Assembly: GCA_947450695.1 (NCBI GenBank) | Contig: CANFWV010000003.1 | Location: forward strand, 62,001 to 126,000 | From: Comamonadaceae bacterium | GTDB taxonomy: Bacteria; Pseudomonadota; Gammaproteobacteria; Burkholderiales; Burkholderiaceae_C | Length of the DNA: 64,000 nucleotides | Direction of reading: 5' to 3' | Shown here: one piece after another, positions 34,368 to 43,881 of the stretch | Position numbering within the stretch: the stretch's first letter is position 1 | Layout of the letters: each line of letters begins with the position of its first letter | Translations under genes and position numbers: made by a program | Notes under the pieces: model-generated | What the model was told of the DNA's origin: nothing | Seen by the model: the letters and a program-made list of their open reading frames with translations, nothing else | Database searches by the model: none

Positions 34368-35414
34368 TCAGACCTTAAGCTTAGCAAGCTGAATCACCTG
34401 GGCCCACTTACGTCGATCTCGTTCAAATACATCAGCCATCTCTGCCGACGAACTGGTACGAGGCTCGACGCCGAGATCTAGCAGGCGCTTGCGCATGTCG
34501 GGGCTGGCAATAACTTCGCGCAGGGCTTTCCCGATGGCCTCAAGCACGGCAACTGGCGTCCCTTTTGGAGCGTACAAGGCGTTCCAACCGGTGACTTCGT
34601 AGTCGGAGACACCGGCCTCTTTCACGGTCGGAACTTGGGGCAACCAAGTGGTTCTGGATGGCCCGGTGGTCGCCAGAGCCCGCAACACACCACTCTCAAT
34701 CCCGCCGCGCAATGCAGCATACGACTCGAAGCCGACGTCAATGTCGCCGCGTTGTAGCGCCAATTGCACCTCGCCAGAAGTCTTGAAGGGCACCAGAGTA
34801 GCGTCAAGCCGAGCGACAGATTTGAATAGTTCGGCCGACAAGTGCTGGGTACTGCCGGGATTAATGGCTCCAAAGGTCAGTTGCCTGCGGCTACTTTCAG
34901 CCATCAATGAGCGCAAGTCAGTGAATTTGCTGTCTCTACCCACCAATAAATTGAGGTCAAAGTAAGCGAGTGACGATATCGGTACAAAGTCTGCCTGCGG
35001 GTCAAAGGGCAGCTTCAAAAGAGACTTGGAAATCGCAGTGCCGTTACTGAACAAAATCAGATGGTGTCCATCTGCAGGGGCTGAAGAAATCACGCTGGCA
35101 GCGACTACACCACCAGCGCCAGGTCGGTTTTCGACAAGTACCGACTGCCCGATTTTTTCGGCGAGTTTTTGCCCCGCGAGACGGGTCGAAATATCCGCCA
35201 GCCCACCTGGACCAAAAGGCACGACGATTCGGATGGTCTGGGACGGAAAGGTTGCTTGGGCACTTGTGACACATGGCCACGCCATGGCACCAAGGGTCAG
35301 CCCAAGAGCTGAATGTAAGATCTGTCGCCGTCCGCGCAGTCTGGCAGGATTGTCGAAACAAATTTGTTCTGGCAAGGGCATGGGCGATGTCTCCGAATTT
35401 GAGGTAGTCCCCAA
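34368..35414 (-). CDS. Bug/TctC-type receptor with twin-arginine-like signal
   Basis: A 348-residue Bug-family receptor. The long N-terminus contains RGRRQILHSALGLTLGAMAWPC before the Ala-Gln cleavage region, which looks like a Tat-type signal, unusual among the Bug proteins here that mostly use Sec signals. FPSQTIRIVVPFGPGGLADISTR, ENRPGAGGVVA and the CGLW-type C-terminal strands follow. It is first gene of a minus-strand operon with two amidohydrolases, and divergent genes for a LysR regulator lie upstream. Confidence 0.9.
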   Translation of the reverse strand: MGTTSNSETSPMPLPEQICFDNPARLRGRRQILHSALGLTLGAMAWPCVTSAQATFPSQTIRIVVPFGPGGLADISTRLAGQKLAEKIGQSVLVENRPGAGGVVAASVISSAPADGHHLILFSNGTAISKSLLKLPFDPQADFVPISSLAYFDLNLLVGRDSKFTDLRSLMAESSRRQLTFGAINPGSTQHLSAELFKSVARLDATLVPFKTSGEVQLALQRGDIDVGFESYAALRGGIESGVLRALATTGPSRTTWLPQVPTVKEAGVSDYEVTGWNALYAPKGTPVAVLEAIGKALREVIASPDMRKRLLDLGVEPRTSSSAEMADVFERDRRKWAQVIQLAKLKV

Positions 35415-35476
35415 AGTCTAGTGAGACCATGGCCTACAAGGCAAATGAATTTAATTTGCTAGCCACGGCTATGTAT

Positions 35477-36382
35477 TTACGACATGCCGATGACCGTCAT
35501 CTCCTGAATAAGGGCCACGAAGATATCCGCGATCAAGCGCGGCTCCCCCATCAAAGGCACGCCCTCCGGCGTCAGCAATACAAGCATGCGACCAATTTCG
35601 GGCTTGCGCAAAGGCACCATGGTCAGTCCGTCTTGTGGCGAAACGGCTAGAGCAGGCACGACGGTGAGCCCTAAGCCTGCGCGCACCATTTGAAGGGCCA
35701 TCGCTGTACGCTGAGTTTCATAGACCCATTTCAAACGTTCGCGGAAGGGGCCCAGAGTTTCATCAATCGTGGCGCTGTTACCCGATGGCAGACTGATACG
35801 GATCAGTCGCTCGGATTCCAGCGTAGCCCAGTCCACCGAGGGCAGCCCTGCCAACGCGTGATCTCGCGGACAAACCAGCACAAATCGTTCGCGAGCGACA
35901 GGTTCCATCCGTAAGCCAGCAGGCGCACTTTGTTCCAACGTCAGACCAAATTCACATGTGCCAGCTTGCACCAGCTCCACTATTTCGCCGGGCGAGCTGT
36001 CAAACACGCGAATCCGAACGCCAGGCAGCAGCGCATCGACCCGGCTCAGAGCCGGCACCAGTACACCGGCCGCCACGGTAGGGAGACAAGCCAGCGTAAC
36101 CCAGGCTGGCGCGACCTGCCCGCTTATACGCGCGACCGCCAAAGATTCCTCGAGTTGAATCACAGACTGCCGCGCTCGTGGCAGCATGGCCTCGCCCGCC
36201 TGGGTGAGCGTTGCGCCGCGCGAAGTACGCACTATCAGGGTCACCCCAAGACTTTCTTCAAGCTTTCGCATGCGGTGACTAACAGCCGCTTGGGTCAGGT
36301 GTAGCCGGGATGCGGCAAGCCCAAAGGTTCCGCACTCGGCAACGGCCAGAAAAGCCTGAATGCCCAGAAAATCAATATGCAC
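35477..36382 (-). CDS. LysR-family transcriptional regulator
   Basis: A 301-residue LysR protein. The N-terminal winged helix-turn-helix (FLAVAECGTFGLAASRLHLTQAAVSHRMRKLEESLGVTLIVRT) is canonical, followed by the periplasmic-binding-like effector domain. It lies between a Bug/amidohydrolase operon on its own strand and a divergent Bug/amidohydrolase set that starts at 36520, so it probably controls one or both with a small acid as coinducer. The 137-base divergent gap would hold its operator. Confidence 0.92.
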   Translation of the reverse strand: MHIDFLGIQAFLAVAECGTFGLAASRLHLTQAAVSHRMRKLEESLGVTLIVRTSRGATLTQAGEAMLPRARQSVIQLEESLAVARISGQVAPAWVTLACLPTVAAGVLVPALSRVDALLPGVRIRVFDSSPGEIVELVQAGTCEFGLTLEQSAPAGLRMEPVARERFVLVCPRDHALAGLPSVDWATLESERLIRISLPSGNSATIDETLGPFRERLKWVYETQRTAMALQMVRAGLGLTVVPALAVSPQDGLTMVPLRKPEIGRMLVLLTPEGVPLMGEPRLIADIFVALIQEMTVIGMS

Positions 36383-36519
36383 TTTAAGTCTCCATTCGCC
36401 CGAATCGAATTATGTACGGACGGTCAGCACATTAGAAATTTTCATTGGTGCAGACTTCCCAGCTCTGGTTTACTCGCAATCAATGCGCTTGATGTAGAAC
36501 CCAGAAGGAGATAACTTCC

Positions 36520-37497
36520 ATGCAAATAAAAAATAGTCGACTGACCCTGTTGACTGGGTGCGCCGGAATACTAGGAGCCTTGGCGATCACCGCACACGCC
36601 GCCTACCCTGATCGCCCGATACGACTGATTGTTCCCTTCTCTGCAGGTGGCACCGTCGACGCAGTAGCCCGAACATTGGGGGCACACTTGACCCATGTGA
36701 TGAATACACCAGTGCTCATTGAAAACGTGCCTGGTGCTGGCGGCGCGCTGGCGACGCAGCGAGTGATCCGGTCGGCACCAGACGGCTACACCTTATTGTT
36801 CACGACCCCCAACCACACAATTAATCCCGCTCTGAATGACAAAATTGGCTTCGACACCGGGCGCGACTTAGCCGCGATCTCACTTGTTGCCCAGATTCCA
36901 GAGCTGCTCATTGCCAACGCCAGCCAGCCTTATTCAGATTTTGCTGGCTTCGTGAAGTACGCCACGTCCAATCCGGGGAAGCTGAACTATGCATCCGCTG
37001 GCAACGGCACCCTACCGCATGTCACCATGGAATTGCTGCAGCAAAAGCTAGGCTTGCAAATGACTCACGTTCCCTACAAGGGTGCGGCACCGGCACTCAA
37101 CGACGTGCTATCGGGCGTTGTGGCACTGAAGTACGACACCATCGCCACGTCGTCTGGCCACATCCGCAATGGACGCATCAAACCATTGGCCATCGCCAGT
37201 TTTAAGCGCTCTCCGCTGATGCCGGATGTACCGACCATCGCTGAGTCTGGACTTCCAGGCTATCAGGGAATCCTTTGGATGGGGGTGTTGGCCCCAGCCG
37301 GTACGCCTCGCGACATTGTCGACATGATGAACCGTGGATTGAGAGCGACGCTGCGTGATCCGGGAGTGCTGAAGCAACTAGAGACCAATGGCGTCGAGAC
37401 CGTCGGCAACACGCCGGCAGAATTCGAAAAATTAATCGACGCTGAATTGCGTCAGTGGGCGGATCTGGTCAAGAGTTCCAATATCAAGGCTTACTGA
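36520..37497 (+). CDS. Bug/TctC-type receptor
   Basis: A 325-residue Bug receptor with a Sec signal ending near AHAAY. YPDRPIRLIVPFSAGGTVDAVAR, ENVPGAGGALATQ and HVPYKGAAPA are present. AGAAGGAG precedes the ATG. It is divergent from the LysR gene and is followed after 4 bases by a LigI-like hydrolase, so receptor and hydrolase form a pair. Confidence 0.93.
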   Translation: MQIKNSRLTLLTGCAGILGALAITAHAAYPDRPIRLIVPFSAGGTVDAVARTLGAHLTHVMNTPVLIENVPGAGGALATQRVIRSAPDGYTLLFTTPNHTINPALNDKIGFDTGRDLAAISLVAQIPELLIANASQPYSDFAGFVKYATSNPGKLNYASAGNGTLPHVTMELLQQKLGLQMTHVPYKGAAPALNDVLSGVVALKYDTIATSSGHIRNGRIKPLAIASFKRSPLMPDVPTIAESGLPGYQGILWMGVLAPAGTPRDIVDMMNRGLRATLRDPGVLKQLETNGVETVGNTPAEFEKLIDAELRQWADLVKSSNIKAY

Positions 37498-37501
37498 ATC
37501 C

Positions 37502-38374
37502 ATGACACCGCCTCTCACACCACCACCTGACCCAAACACACGCAAGTCGGCATTAAAAGCACCCCCGGGTGCCATTGACTGCCATGTACATCTGTTCGGA
37601 CCATCCAGCCAATGGCCTTTTCATCCCGGCAGTCGATACACATCCCAAGATGCATTACCAGAGACACAGATCGCGATGCAGGATACGCTCGGTTTAGCGG
37701 GTGCGGTAGTGGTCAGCGGCGGCGGCTACGGACAAGACACTCGGCACCTTGAGGAAATTTTGGCCCGCTTTCCAAAGCGCTTTCGCGGCGTCGCACTGCT
37801 CCCCGATAACGTGACACGTGATCATGTCGCTCGGCTGGATCGTTTGGGTGTCCGCGGTGCACGCTTTGTCAGCGCAGGTCACCGGGGCGCCCTTCCTCGC
37901 TTGTCAAAACGTGTGATTGACCTCGTCTCAGACTTTGGCTGGCACGTTCAGTTTTACCCCGCTGGCGATGATCTGCTTGCCCACGAACAGGAGCTGTTGT
38001 CCCTTCCAGCGCCTGTGGTCTTGGACCACTTCGCTGCGGTGCCTGCGGCTGGCGGCACCTCACAGCCAGCCTTCCAGTGCCTACTGCGCATGCTGTCGAC
38101 TGGCCGCGTTTGGGTCAAACTCTCCGGCCCCATGCGCTGCACGCCTAGCGACATGCCGTACAACGATGTCACGCCGCTGGCATGCGCCCTGGTAGCCCAT
38201 GCACCTGAGCGGCTGCTTTGGGGCAGCGACTGGCCACACGTCAACATGGTGGGGCGTCATATGCCCAACGACGGCGATCTCTTCGACTTGCTGGGTGAAT
38301 GGGTGCCTGATGCAGAGACACGTCGCCGCATTCTGGTCGATCAGCCTCGACAGCTTTACGGATTCGACGAGTGA
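37502..38374 (+). CDS. LigI-like amidohydrolase (2-pyrone-4,6-dicarboxylate lactonase family)
   Basis: A 290-residue hydrolase. The start APPGAIDCHVHLFGP has the xCHxH signature of LigI-like lactonases, FRGVALL and VRGARFVSA follow, WVKLSGPMR and LLWGSDWPHVN supply the rest of the metal site. LigI opens 2-pyrone-4,6-dicarboxylate in lignin and phthalate-type catabolism; this member may take that or a related lactone. Follows a Bug receptor. Confidence 0.86.
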   Translation: MTPPLTPPPDPNTRKSALKAPPGAIDCHVHLFGPSSQWPFHPGSRYTSQDALPETQIAMQDTLGLAGAVVVSGGGYGQDTRHLEEILARFPKRFRGVALLPDNVTRDHVARLDRLGVRGARFVSAGHRGALPRLSKRVIDLVSDFGWHVQFYPAGDDLLAHEQELLSLPAPVVLDHFAAVPAAGGTSQPAFQCLLRMLSTGRVWVKLSGPMRCTPSDMPYNDVTPLACALVAHAPERLLWGSDWPHVNMVGRHMPNDGDLFDLLGEWVPDAETRRRILVDQPRQLYGFDE

Positions 38375-38444
38375 CCGCATCAAATCAGCCCTGATTACCG
38401 TTTATGCTTCTTGCAATGTTGATGGTTGTTGTAATGGAAACTAG

Positions 38445-39440
38445 ATGGCCCGTATGACCCTTATCTTTTTGCGTCTGTTGACCTCACTTGCTGCCGCCAG
38501 CGTTTTCGCCTTTGCGCTTTATACACCGCAAGCGTTAGCCCAAGACTATCCGAACAAGCCCATTCGTCTCGTCGTGCCCTTCCCGCCCGGTGGCGGTAAT
38601 GACGCGCTTGGCCGGCTGATTGCACAGCGTTTGTCCGTGGCTCTAGGTCAGCAGGTTTTTGTCGACAACAAGGCCGGCGCGGGTGGTAACTTGGGCACAG
38701 AACTGGTCGCCCGTTCCAAACCCGATGGCTACACGCTGACGCTGGGTTTTGCACCTAACTTCGCCATCACACCGCACTTAGGTAAGGTCAATTACGATCC
38801 GTTCAAAGACTTTGCGCCCATCAGCATGGTGGCTCAGGGTTATCAAATCCTCGTGGTCAACCCGGCATTCCCCGCCAAAACGCTGCCCGAACTGGTGGCC
38901 ATGGCCAAGGCGAAACCAGGCAGCATCAACTTTGCATCGGGCGGCAATGGATCACCACTGCATTTGGCCGCAGAATTGTTCAAAATGGCGTCGGGGGTGG
39001 ACATCACGCACATCCCATATCGAGGCAGTGCGCCTGCCGCCGCAGCGGTCGTGGCGGGTGAAACGGAAATGATGTTTGGCGGTGTGGTTTCTAGCCTGTC
39101 CTTCATCCGCGTCAACCGCTTGCGCCCGCTGGCCGTGACGTCACCCAAACGCATTGAGGCTTTGCCCGACACGCCCACGCTGGCAGAGCTCGGCTACCCC
39201 GGCGCACAAGCCAGCTCTTGGTACGGATTGTTCGCGCCGGCGGGCACGCCTGCCACCATCATTTCGCGCCTGAACCGGGAAATGGTGGCTTTGGGTAAAA
39301 ATGCCGAGCACAAAGAACAACTGAGCAAGCAGGGACAAGAGGCCGCTTACAGCACGCCCGAAGAGCTGGCTCAGTTTGTAAAAGCCGAGTCCGAGAAATG
39401 GGCTCGCGTCATCAAAACAGCACACATCGAGGCCTACTGA
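38445..39440 (+). CDS. Bug/TctC-type receptor
   Basis: A 331-residue Bug receptor. The signal peptide region ALYTPQALAQD precedes YPNKPIRLVVPFPPGGGNDALGR; DNKAGAGGNLGT and HIPYRGSAPA are present. Start ATG 38445 or 38454 (third codon on). It is followed after 3 bases by a 4,5-dihydroxyphthalate-decarboxylase-like gene, suggesting an aromatic or dicarboxylic ligand. Confidence 0.92.
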   Translation: MARMTLIFLRLLTSLAAASVFAFALYTPQALAQDYPNKPIRLVVPFPPGGGNDALGRLIAQRLSVALGQQVFVDNKAGAGGNLGTELVARSKPDGYTLTLGFAPNFAITPHLGKVNYDPFKDFAPISMVAQGYQILVVNPAFPAKTLPELVAMAKAKPGSINFASGGNGSPLHLAAELFKMASGVDITHIPYRGSAPAAAAVVAGETEMMFGGVVSSLSFIRVNRLRPLAVTSPKRIEALPDTPTLAELGYPGAQASSWYGLFAPAGTPATIISRLNREMVALGKNAEHKEQLSKQGQEAAYSTPEELAQFVKAESEKWARVIKTAHIEAY

Positions 39441-39443
39441 CAC

Positions 39444-40442
39444 ATGAACCCGCTCTCCCTCACTCTGGCCCTTGGCCTCTACGACCACACCCGTGACGTG
39501 ACCGACGGCACGGTGCACGCTGAAGGTATCCAACTGCGCACGCTGGACCTGCCGATTGAAGAGATCTTTTACCGCTTCACCCTCTACCGTGAGTGGGACA
39601 TCTCCGAGATGTCGATGGGCAAGTACATTGCCCTGCGCTCGCAAGACGACACCAGCATCACCGCGCTGCCCGTGTTCATCTCGCGCGCCTTTCGGCACTC
39701 CATGTTTTATGTGCGTGAAGGCAGCGCCATCAAACGCCCGGAAGACTTGCAGGGCAAACGCATAGGTATCCCCGAGTGGGCGCAAACCGCAGGCATCTAC
39801 GGCCGCGGCTACCTGAGCGATTACGTGGGCCTCAAGCTTAAAGATATTCAGTGGATTCAGGCCGGCGTCAACCAGCCGGGACGCAAAGAAAAAGTCCAAC
39901 TCAAGTTGCCCGATGGCATCCACATTACCAACGTCAGCGACAACAGCTTGAACGCTATGCTGCTCAACGGCGAGTTGGATGCCGTCATGTCGGCCCGCCC
40001 ACCTGTTGGCTTAGGCCAAGGCATCGTGCGCTTGATGCCTGACGCACAAGCGGCCGAGCAGCAGTACTTCAAAGACACCCAGATTTTCCCCATCATGCAT
40101 TCGCTGGTGCTCAGAACACCGGTGCTTGACGCCCACCCTTGGGTTGGCATGAACCTCTACAAAACGTTTTTAGAAGCGAAAAACCGCTCGATGGAACGCC
40201 TCTCAGACGTCACGGCATCACACGCCCCGATGGCCTGGCTCACCGATACCACCAGCCGACTGCGCGGCATCTTCGGCGACGACTTCTACCCCTACGGTAT
40301 TGGCCCTGAGCAAGGTGGCCGAATCAACCACGCCACGCTGGCCGCATTCCTCAAATTCGGCTTTGAACAAGGCGTGTGCTACCGGCATCTGGACGTGGAA
40401 GAACTTTTCCCGAAACAGGTGTTGGCATCTTACAAAGTGTGA
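39444..40442 (+). CDS. 4,5-dihydroxyphthalate-decarboxylase-like protein
   Basis: A 332-residue protein resembling the Pht5/PhtD family (often misannotated as ABC substrate-binding, because the fold is of the periplasmic binding type). It has no signal peptide, so a cytoplasmic enzyme is more likely. Family-like blocks are LYDHTRDVTDGTVHAEGI, EMSMGKYIALRS, SRAFRHSMFYV, and IGIPEWAQTAG. In phthalate breakdown the enzyme decarboxylates 4,5-dihydroxyphthalate to protocatechuate. No phthalate dioxygenase is here, so the true substrate is open. Confidence 0.78.
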   Translation: MNPLSLTLALGLYDHTRDVTDGTVHAEGIQLRTLDLPIEEIFYRFTLYREWDISEMSMGKYIALRSQDDTSITALPVFISRAFRHSMFYVREGSAIKRPEDLQGKRIGIPEWAQTAGIYGRGYLSDYVGLKLKDIQWIQAGVNQPGRKEKVQLKLPDGIHITNVSDNSLNAMLLNGELDAVMSARPPVGLGQGIVRLMPDAQAAEQQYFKDTQIFPIMHSLVLRTPVLDAHPWVGMNLYKTFLEAKNRSMERLSDVTASHAPMAWLTDTTSRLRGIFGDDFYPYGIGPEQGGRINHATLAAFLKFGFEQGVCYRHLDVEELFPKQVLASYKV

Positions 40443-40459
40443 GATCACGTTCAACCTCT

Positions 40460-41785
40460 TCAGCACTTGACTTCAGGCAATTCATCCCAGCGCGTGGTGA
40501 AGCTGCCTGATCGATTCTCAGACTTCATGCCCCAGCGCTCTGCGGTGCCGCAGACGCCCGTGCGCAGGGTATTGCGCCCATGAGTCCGATTGACGCTGTC
40601 GAGGGCAGCCATCAACCGGGCTGAGCGCGCGCGGGCTATTGGGTCGTCAAACAATGTTTCTTGCCTAGCGGCTTGTCTGGACAGCATGGTCAGCATGACG
40701 CCGGCTTTTTTGTACTGGTAGCCGGGCTTGTAAATCAGCTCCAAGCCGAAGATGGCTGCCCGCGTGAGCGCCAGTGTGTCGCTGCTGGGGTCCATCAGTG
40801 GCACCAGCCAACCGGCGTTGTATTGCGGATCGCTGGCCTTGAAACAGTTGGTCTGCACGAAGACTTGGACGGCCGCGGCCACCGAGCCTTGCTGACGAAG
40901 TTTTTCTGCCGCCTTGGCCACGTAGCTGGCCACCGCTTCCCGCAACTCGGGCAAGGTGATCACCGGCGCGCCAAAGCTGCGAGAGCTCATGATTTGCTGC
41001 TTTGGCGGCGCAACGTCCTCAAGCTCTAGACAGGAAATGCCGCGCAACTCGTTGCAGGTGCGCTCCATGACCACGCCAAACTGCACCTGCATGTGCTTGG
41101 GCGACTGGCGCCGCAAGTCCAGCACGGTGTGTACGCCCATGGCTTGTAGTCGCTGGGCGATGCGCCGACCGACGCCCCAGACCTCACCGACGTCGGTTTG
41201 CGACATCCACTGCAAACGCTCTGGCTTGCTCAGCGCATGCAAGTCACACACGCCGTTGAACTCCGGGTTCTTTTTGGCGAGATGGTTGGCCAGCTTGGCC
41301 AAGGTTTTGGTCGGACCCAGACCGGCACACACGGGCAGCCCCGTCCATTGCCGAATGCGCCGTCGCATGAGCTGCCCCATGGCCAAGCCACCGCCGTAAT
41401 GCCGCAGCACAGACTCCACGCGTAAGAAACTTTCGTCGATGCTGTAGACCTCGATGTCGGGGGCGAAGTCGCGCAAGATGCTGACGACGCGGTTGCTCAT
41501 GTCGCCATACAGCGTGTAGTTGGACGAGAGCGCCTGAATACCGTGCTCGGCTGCCAAGTCTTTCATCTTGAACCAGGGTGTGCCCATCTTCACGCCCAAG
41601 GCCTTGACCTCAGCGCTGCGCGCCACGGCGCAACCGTCGTTATTGGACAGCACCACTATAGGCACGCCTTCGAGCTTGGGCTGAAAAACCCGCTCACAGG
41701 AGACGTAAAAGTTGTTGACGTCGACCAACGCGAACTGCGGCGCTATATACGGCGCTATATGTGGATCTATAACAGGTGTGGGCAC
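40460..41785 (-). CDS. umuC: DNA polymerase V catalytic subunit UmuC
   Basis: A 441-residue Y-family polymerase for translesion synthesis. [17 protein letters not shown] holds the first catalytic acidic residue and SIDESFLRV the second pair; little-finger domain and the DUF4113-like C-terminal end ([20 protein letters not shown]) follow. The N-terminus has a short extra stretch [10 protein letters not shown]. It is encoded directly after umuD on the same strand, 2 bases apart, and is under the same LexA box. Confidence 0.94.
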   Translation of the reverse strand: MPTPVIDPHIAPYIAPQFALVDVNNFYVSCERVFQPKLEGVPIVVLSNNDGCAVARSAEVKALGVKMGTPWFKMKDLAAEHGIQALSSNYTLYGDMSNRVVSILRDFAPDIEVYSIDESFLRVESVLRHYGGGLAMGQLMRRRIRQWTGLPVCAGLGPTKTLAKLANHLAKKNPEFNGVCDLHALSKPERLQWMSQTDVGEVWGVGRRIAQRLQAMGVHTVLDLRRQSPKHMQVQFGVVMERTCNELRGISCLELEDVAPPKQQIMSSRSFGAPVITLPELREAVASYVAKAAEKLRQQGSVAAAVQVFVQTNCFKASDPQYNAGWLVPLMDPSSDTLALTRAAIFGLELIYKPGYQYKKAGVMLTMLSRQAARQETLFDDPIARARSARLMAALDSVNRTHGRNTLRTGVCGTAERWGMKSENRSGSFTTRWDELPEVKC

Positions 41786-41787
41786 GC

Positions 41788-42252
41788 TCAGCCCCGCGTG
41801 GTGAGGCGTCGCACCACGCCAACGACAACACCCCAGACTTCGAGCTCAGCGCCTTCTGCAAACGTGATGGGCGAGTAGCTCGGGTTTTCTGGCCAGAGTT
41901 CAGGCTGGCCTTGCCGATAGCGCAGCCGTTTGATGGTGTAGTCGCTGTTGACCACGGCCACCACGATGTCGCCCGACTGCGGCGTGAGTGACCGGTCAAC
42001 CACCACCTTGTCTTCGTGATGGATGCCAGCGTGTGTCATCGAGTCACCCTTGACAGTGAACATGAAGGTCGCCGGTTTGTTGCGCACCAAGTAGTCGTTG
42101 AGGTTGAGCGCCTCTTCGGTGTAGTCCGCAGCGGGCGAAGGGAAACCGGCCGACAGCCGGTGGCTGATCAGCCGCAGCTGGACGGCTGGCAAGCTGGGCG
42201 CTAAAGGCTGTGGCGTTTGGTCGAGAGAGGGTTCAAGTCGAGAGGAAAGCAT
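41788..42252 (-). CDS. umuD: Polymerase V accessory subunit UmuD (LexA-like protease)
   Basis: A 154-residue S24 peptidase. The self-cleavage region reads [11 protein letters not shown], like UmuD ([10 protein letters not shown]). The nucleophile is Ser in [10 protein letters not shown] and the general-base Lys is in DYTIKRLR. UmuD processes itself on RecA filament and then joins UmuC. The LexA box 42263-42278 is immediately upstream of its start. Confidence 0.95.
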   Translation of the reverse strand: MLSSRLEPSLDQTPQPLAPSLPAVQLRLISHRLSAGFPSPAADYTEEALNLNDYLVRNKPATFMFTVKGDSMTHAGIHHEDKVVVDRSLTPQSGDIVVAVVNSDYTIKRLRYRQGQPELWPENPSYSPITFAEGAELEVWGVVVGVVRRLTTRG

Positions 42253-42262
42253 GATGCATTAA

Positions 42263-42278
42263 CTGTATAAAAACACAG
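42263..42278 (-). promoter_or_regulatory. LexA (SOS) box upstream of umuDC
   Basis: CTGT-N8-ACAG (CTGTATAAAAACACAG) is an exact match to the core LexA operator and lies 11 bases before the umuD start on the minus strand. It indicates SOS control of umuDC. Confidence 0.93.
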
Positions 42279-42314
42279 TCTACCTGCTTCCCTCGCCCGC
42301 CACATATTGGCGGC

Positions 42315-43292
42315 TTATTCAGCGACGATGTGCAGTTCCTTGACCAGCTGCTGGTTGCGCGCGTAGGTGTCTCGCGCCAGTTTGGCGGCATCGGCAGACG
42401 TGCCCCCGGCAGGCTGCACGCCCATCGTGCGCAGGCGTTCCTTGAAGTCGGGCGTCGTCAAGATGGCATTGATCTCAGCATTCAGGCGCTGAATTACAGG
42501 CGCGGGTGTGCCGGCGGGCGCCAGAATTTGGAAGAACACCGTGGTCTCAACACCGGGAATGCCTGACTCGGTCAGCGTGTGCAGGTTGGGAATCAATTCG
42601 GAGCGCTGTTTTTCAACCAATGCCACCGGCAGCAGCTTACCGACGGCAATGTGCGGAGCCGCACCAGCAAGGGAAACAATCGACATTGGCAATTCACCGG
42701 ACAAGACGGCATTGACGGCGGGCGAAACGCCACGGTAAGGCACATGGTTCAACTGCGTTCCGGTTGAGCGCTTGAACATTTCCCCTGCGATATTCATGGG
42801 CGAACCCGTGCCAGGGCTGCCATAACTCGTCGGCCCGTTTTTCTTCAGGTAAGCCACCAGCTCTTGCGGTGTTTTGACGTTGATAGACGGGCTGACCACG
42901 ATCAGCACGGGCGCGGAGCCGGCGGTGAGGATGGGCGTGAAGTCCTTGATGACATCGAAGTTTGCACCGCCAGCCTTGGGCGTGAGAATGGGTGCCATGT
43001 AGACGTCGCTGGGGACAATCACGATGGTGTGGCCGTCCGGTGCCGATCGCGCCACGCTGGCCGCACCGACCAGACCGCTGGCCCCGGGGCGGTTGTCAAC
43101 GATAACGGCTTGGCCCAGTTTGGCAGGCAAGCGCTCTGACAGCATGCGGGCAATCAAGTCATTGCTGGAGCCTGGTGCCACCGGCACCACAAAGGTAATC
43201 GTCTTGGTCGGACTCCAGCTTTGCGCCAAGGCCAATGCTGGCAACAGCGCGACAACCGTGCTGGCGAGGATGCAACTGAAACGATGCATCAT
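42315..43292 (-). CDS. Bug/TctC-type receptor
   Basis: A Bug receptor of about 325 residues. The Sec signal is MMHRFSCILASTVVALLPALALAQ. VVPVAPGSSNDLIAR, DNRPGASGLVGA and HVPYRGVSPAVNA are present. ATG 43292 is preferred; the open frame continues upstream through an imperfect A-rich repeat (43303-43336) and 40 more codons that do not look like signal sequence. The DoxX gene ends just upstream, and this is the last member of the minus-strand cluster. Confidence 0.88.
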   Translation of the reverse strand: MMHRFSCILASTVVALLPALALAQSWSPTKTITFVVPVAPGSSNDLIARMLSERLPAKLGQAVIVDNRPGASGLVGAASVARSAPDGHTIVIVPSDVYMAPILTPKAGGANFDVIKDFTPILTAGSAPVLIVVSPSINVKTPQELVAYLKKNGPTSYGSPGTGSPMNIAGEMFKRSTGTQLNHVPYRGVSPAVNAVLSGELPMSIVSLAGAAPHIAVGKLLPVALVEKQRSELIPNLHTLTESGIPGVETTVFFQILAPAGTPAPVIQRLNAEINAILTTPDFKERLRTMGVQPAGGTSADAAKLARDTYARNQQLVKELHIVAE

Positions 43293-43339
43293 GACGTCTC
43301 TTATTTTCATTTTCACTTTCATTTTCAACTTCATTGAAC

Positions 43340-43792
43340 CTACAACTGCTTGCCGATTTTTCGATCCAGCGACCAAGGACCCCCACCGCGCAACGCAACG
43401 GCGAACATGATCAAGCCCCACATCAGCGTGTATTCATAACCGGGTCCAGTCCAGCCAAATTTCGGGAAGTAGTTGTAGACGATCACGAACATCTCGATGG
43501 TGATGGCCGCTGCAAAAAAGCGTGTGAACAGGCCCAACGCAATACACAAACCGCCCACCGTTTCCAAGACGATAAGAACCACCGCGAGCGGTTCAGCAGC
43601 ACCGATGCCGCGCTTCACCAGCGCAGCAGCAGCAGTGGCGGCCACACCGTCCATCAATTTGGGAATCCCGTGCGGCAACAGCATAAGCCCGACCGTCAGA
43701 CGTATCAACAGCCATGACAGCGGTTCGACGGCGTCGTAGAACGGCTTGAGTTGAGGGATCAGAAGTTGGGGTTCGGTCTGAGTGTTGTTCAT
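43340..43792 (-). CDS. DoxX-family membrane protein
   Basis: A 150-residue membrane protein with four predicted helices. LLIRLTVGLMLLPHGIPKLMDG and LETVGGLCIALGLFTRFFA are DoxX-like. The family includes subunits of terminal oxidases and of small quinone-linked assemblies. Position within a minus-strand aromatic cluster suggests an accessory electron or detoxification role, not established. Ends 48 bases before the Bug receptor start. Confidence 0.82.
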   Translation of the reverse strand: MNNTQTEPQLLIPQLKPFYDAVEPLSWLLIRLTVGLMLLPHGIPKLMDGVAATAAAALVKRGIGAAEPLAVVLIVLETVGGLCIALGLFTRFFAAAITIEMFVIVYNYFPKFGWTGPGYEYTLMWGLIMFAVALRGGGPWSLDRKIGKQL

Positions 43793-43881
43793 TTTTAAAA
43801 TGTTATTTTTTATTTCAGTGGGATTGCAGAGGGGAAACCCTCAGCGTCTGTCAGCCATGATTCACTCTTAGAAGGGCCGAT

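Noticed and set aside
43303-43336. A-rich repeat upstream of the 43292 Bug start as protein (MKLKMKVKMKI)
   Set aside because: It looks like a short sequence repeat in the leader; the signal peptide begins properly at MMHRF.
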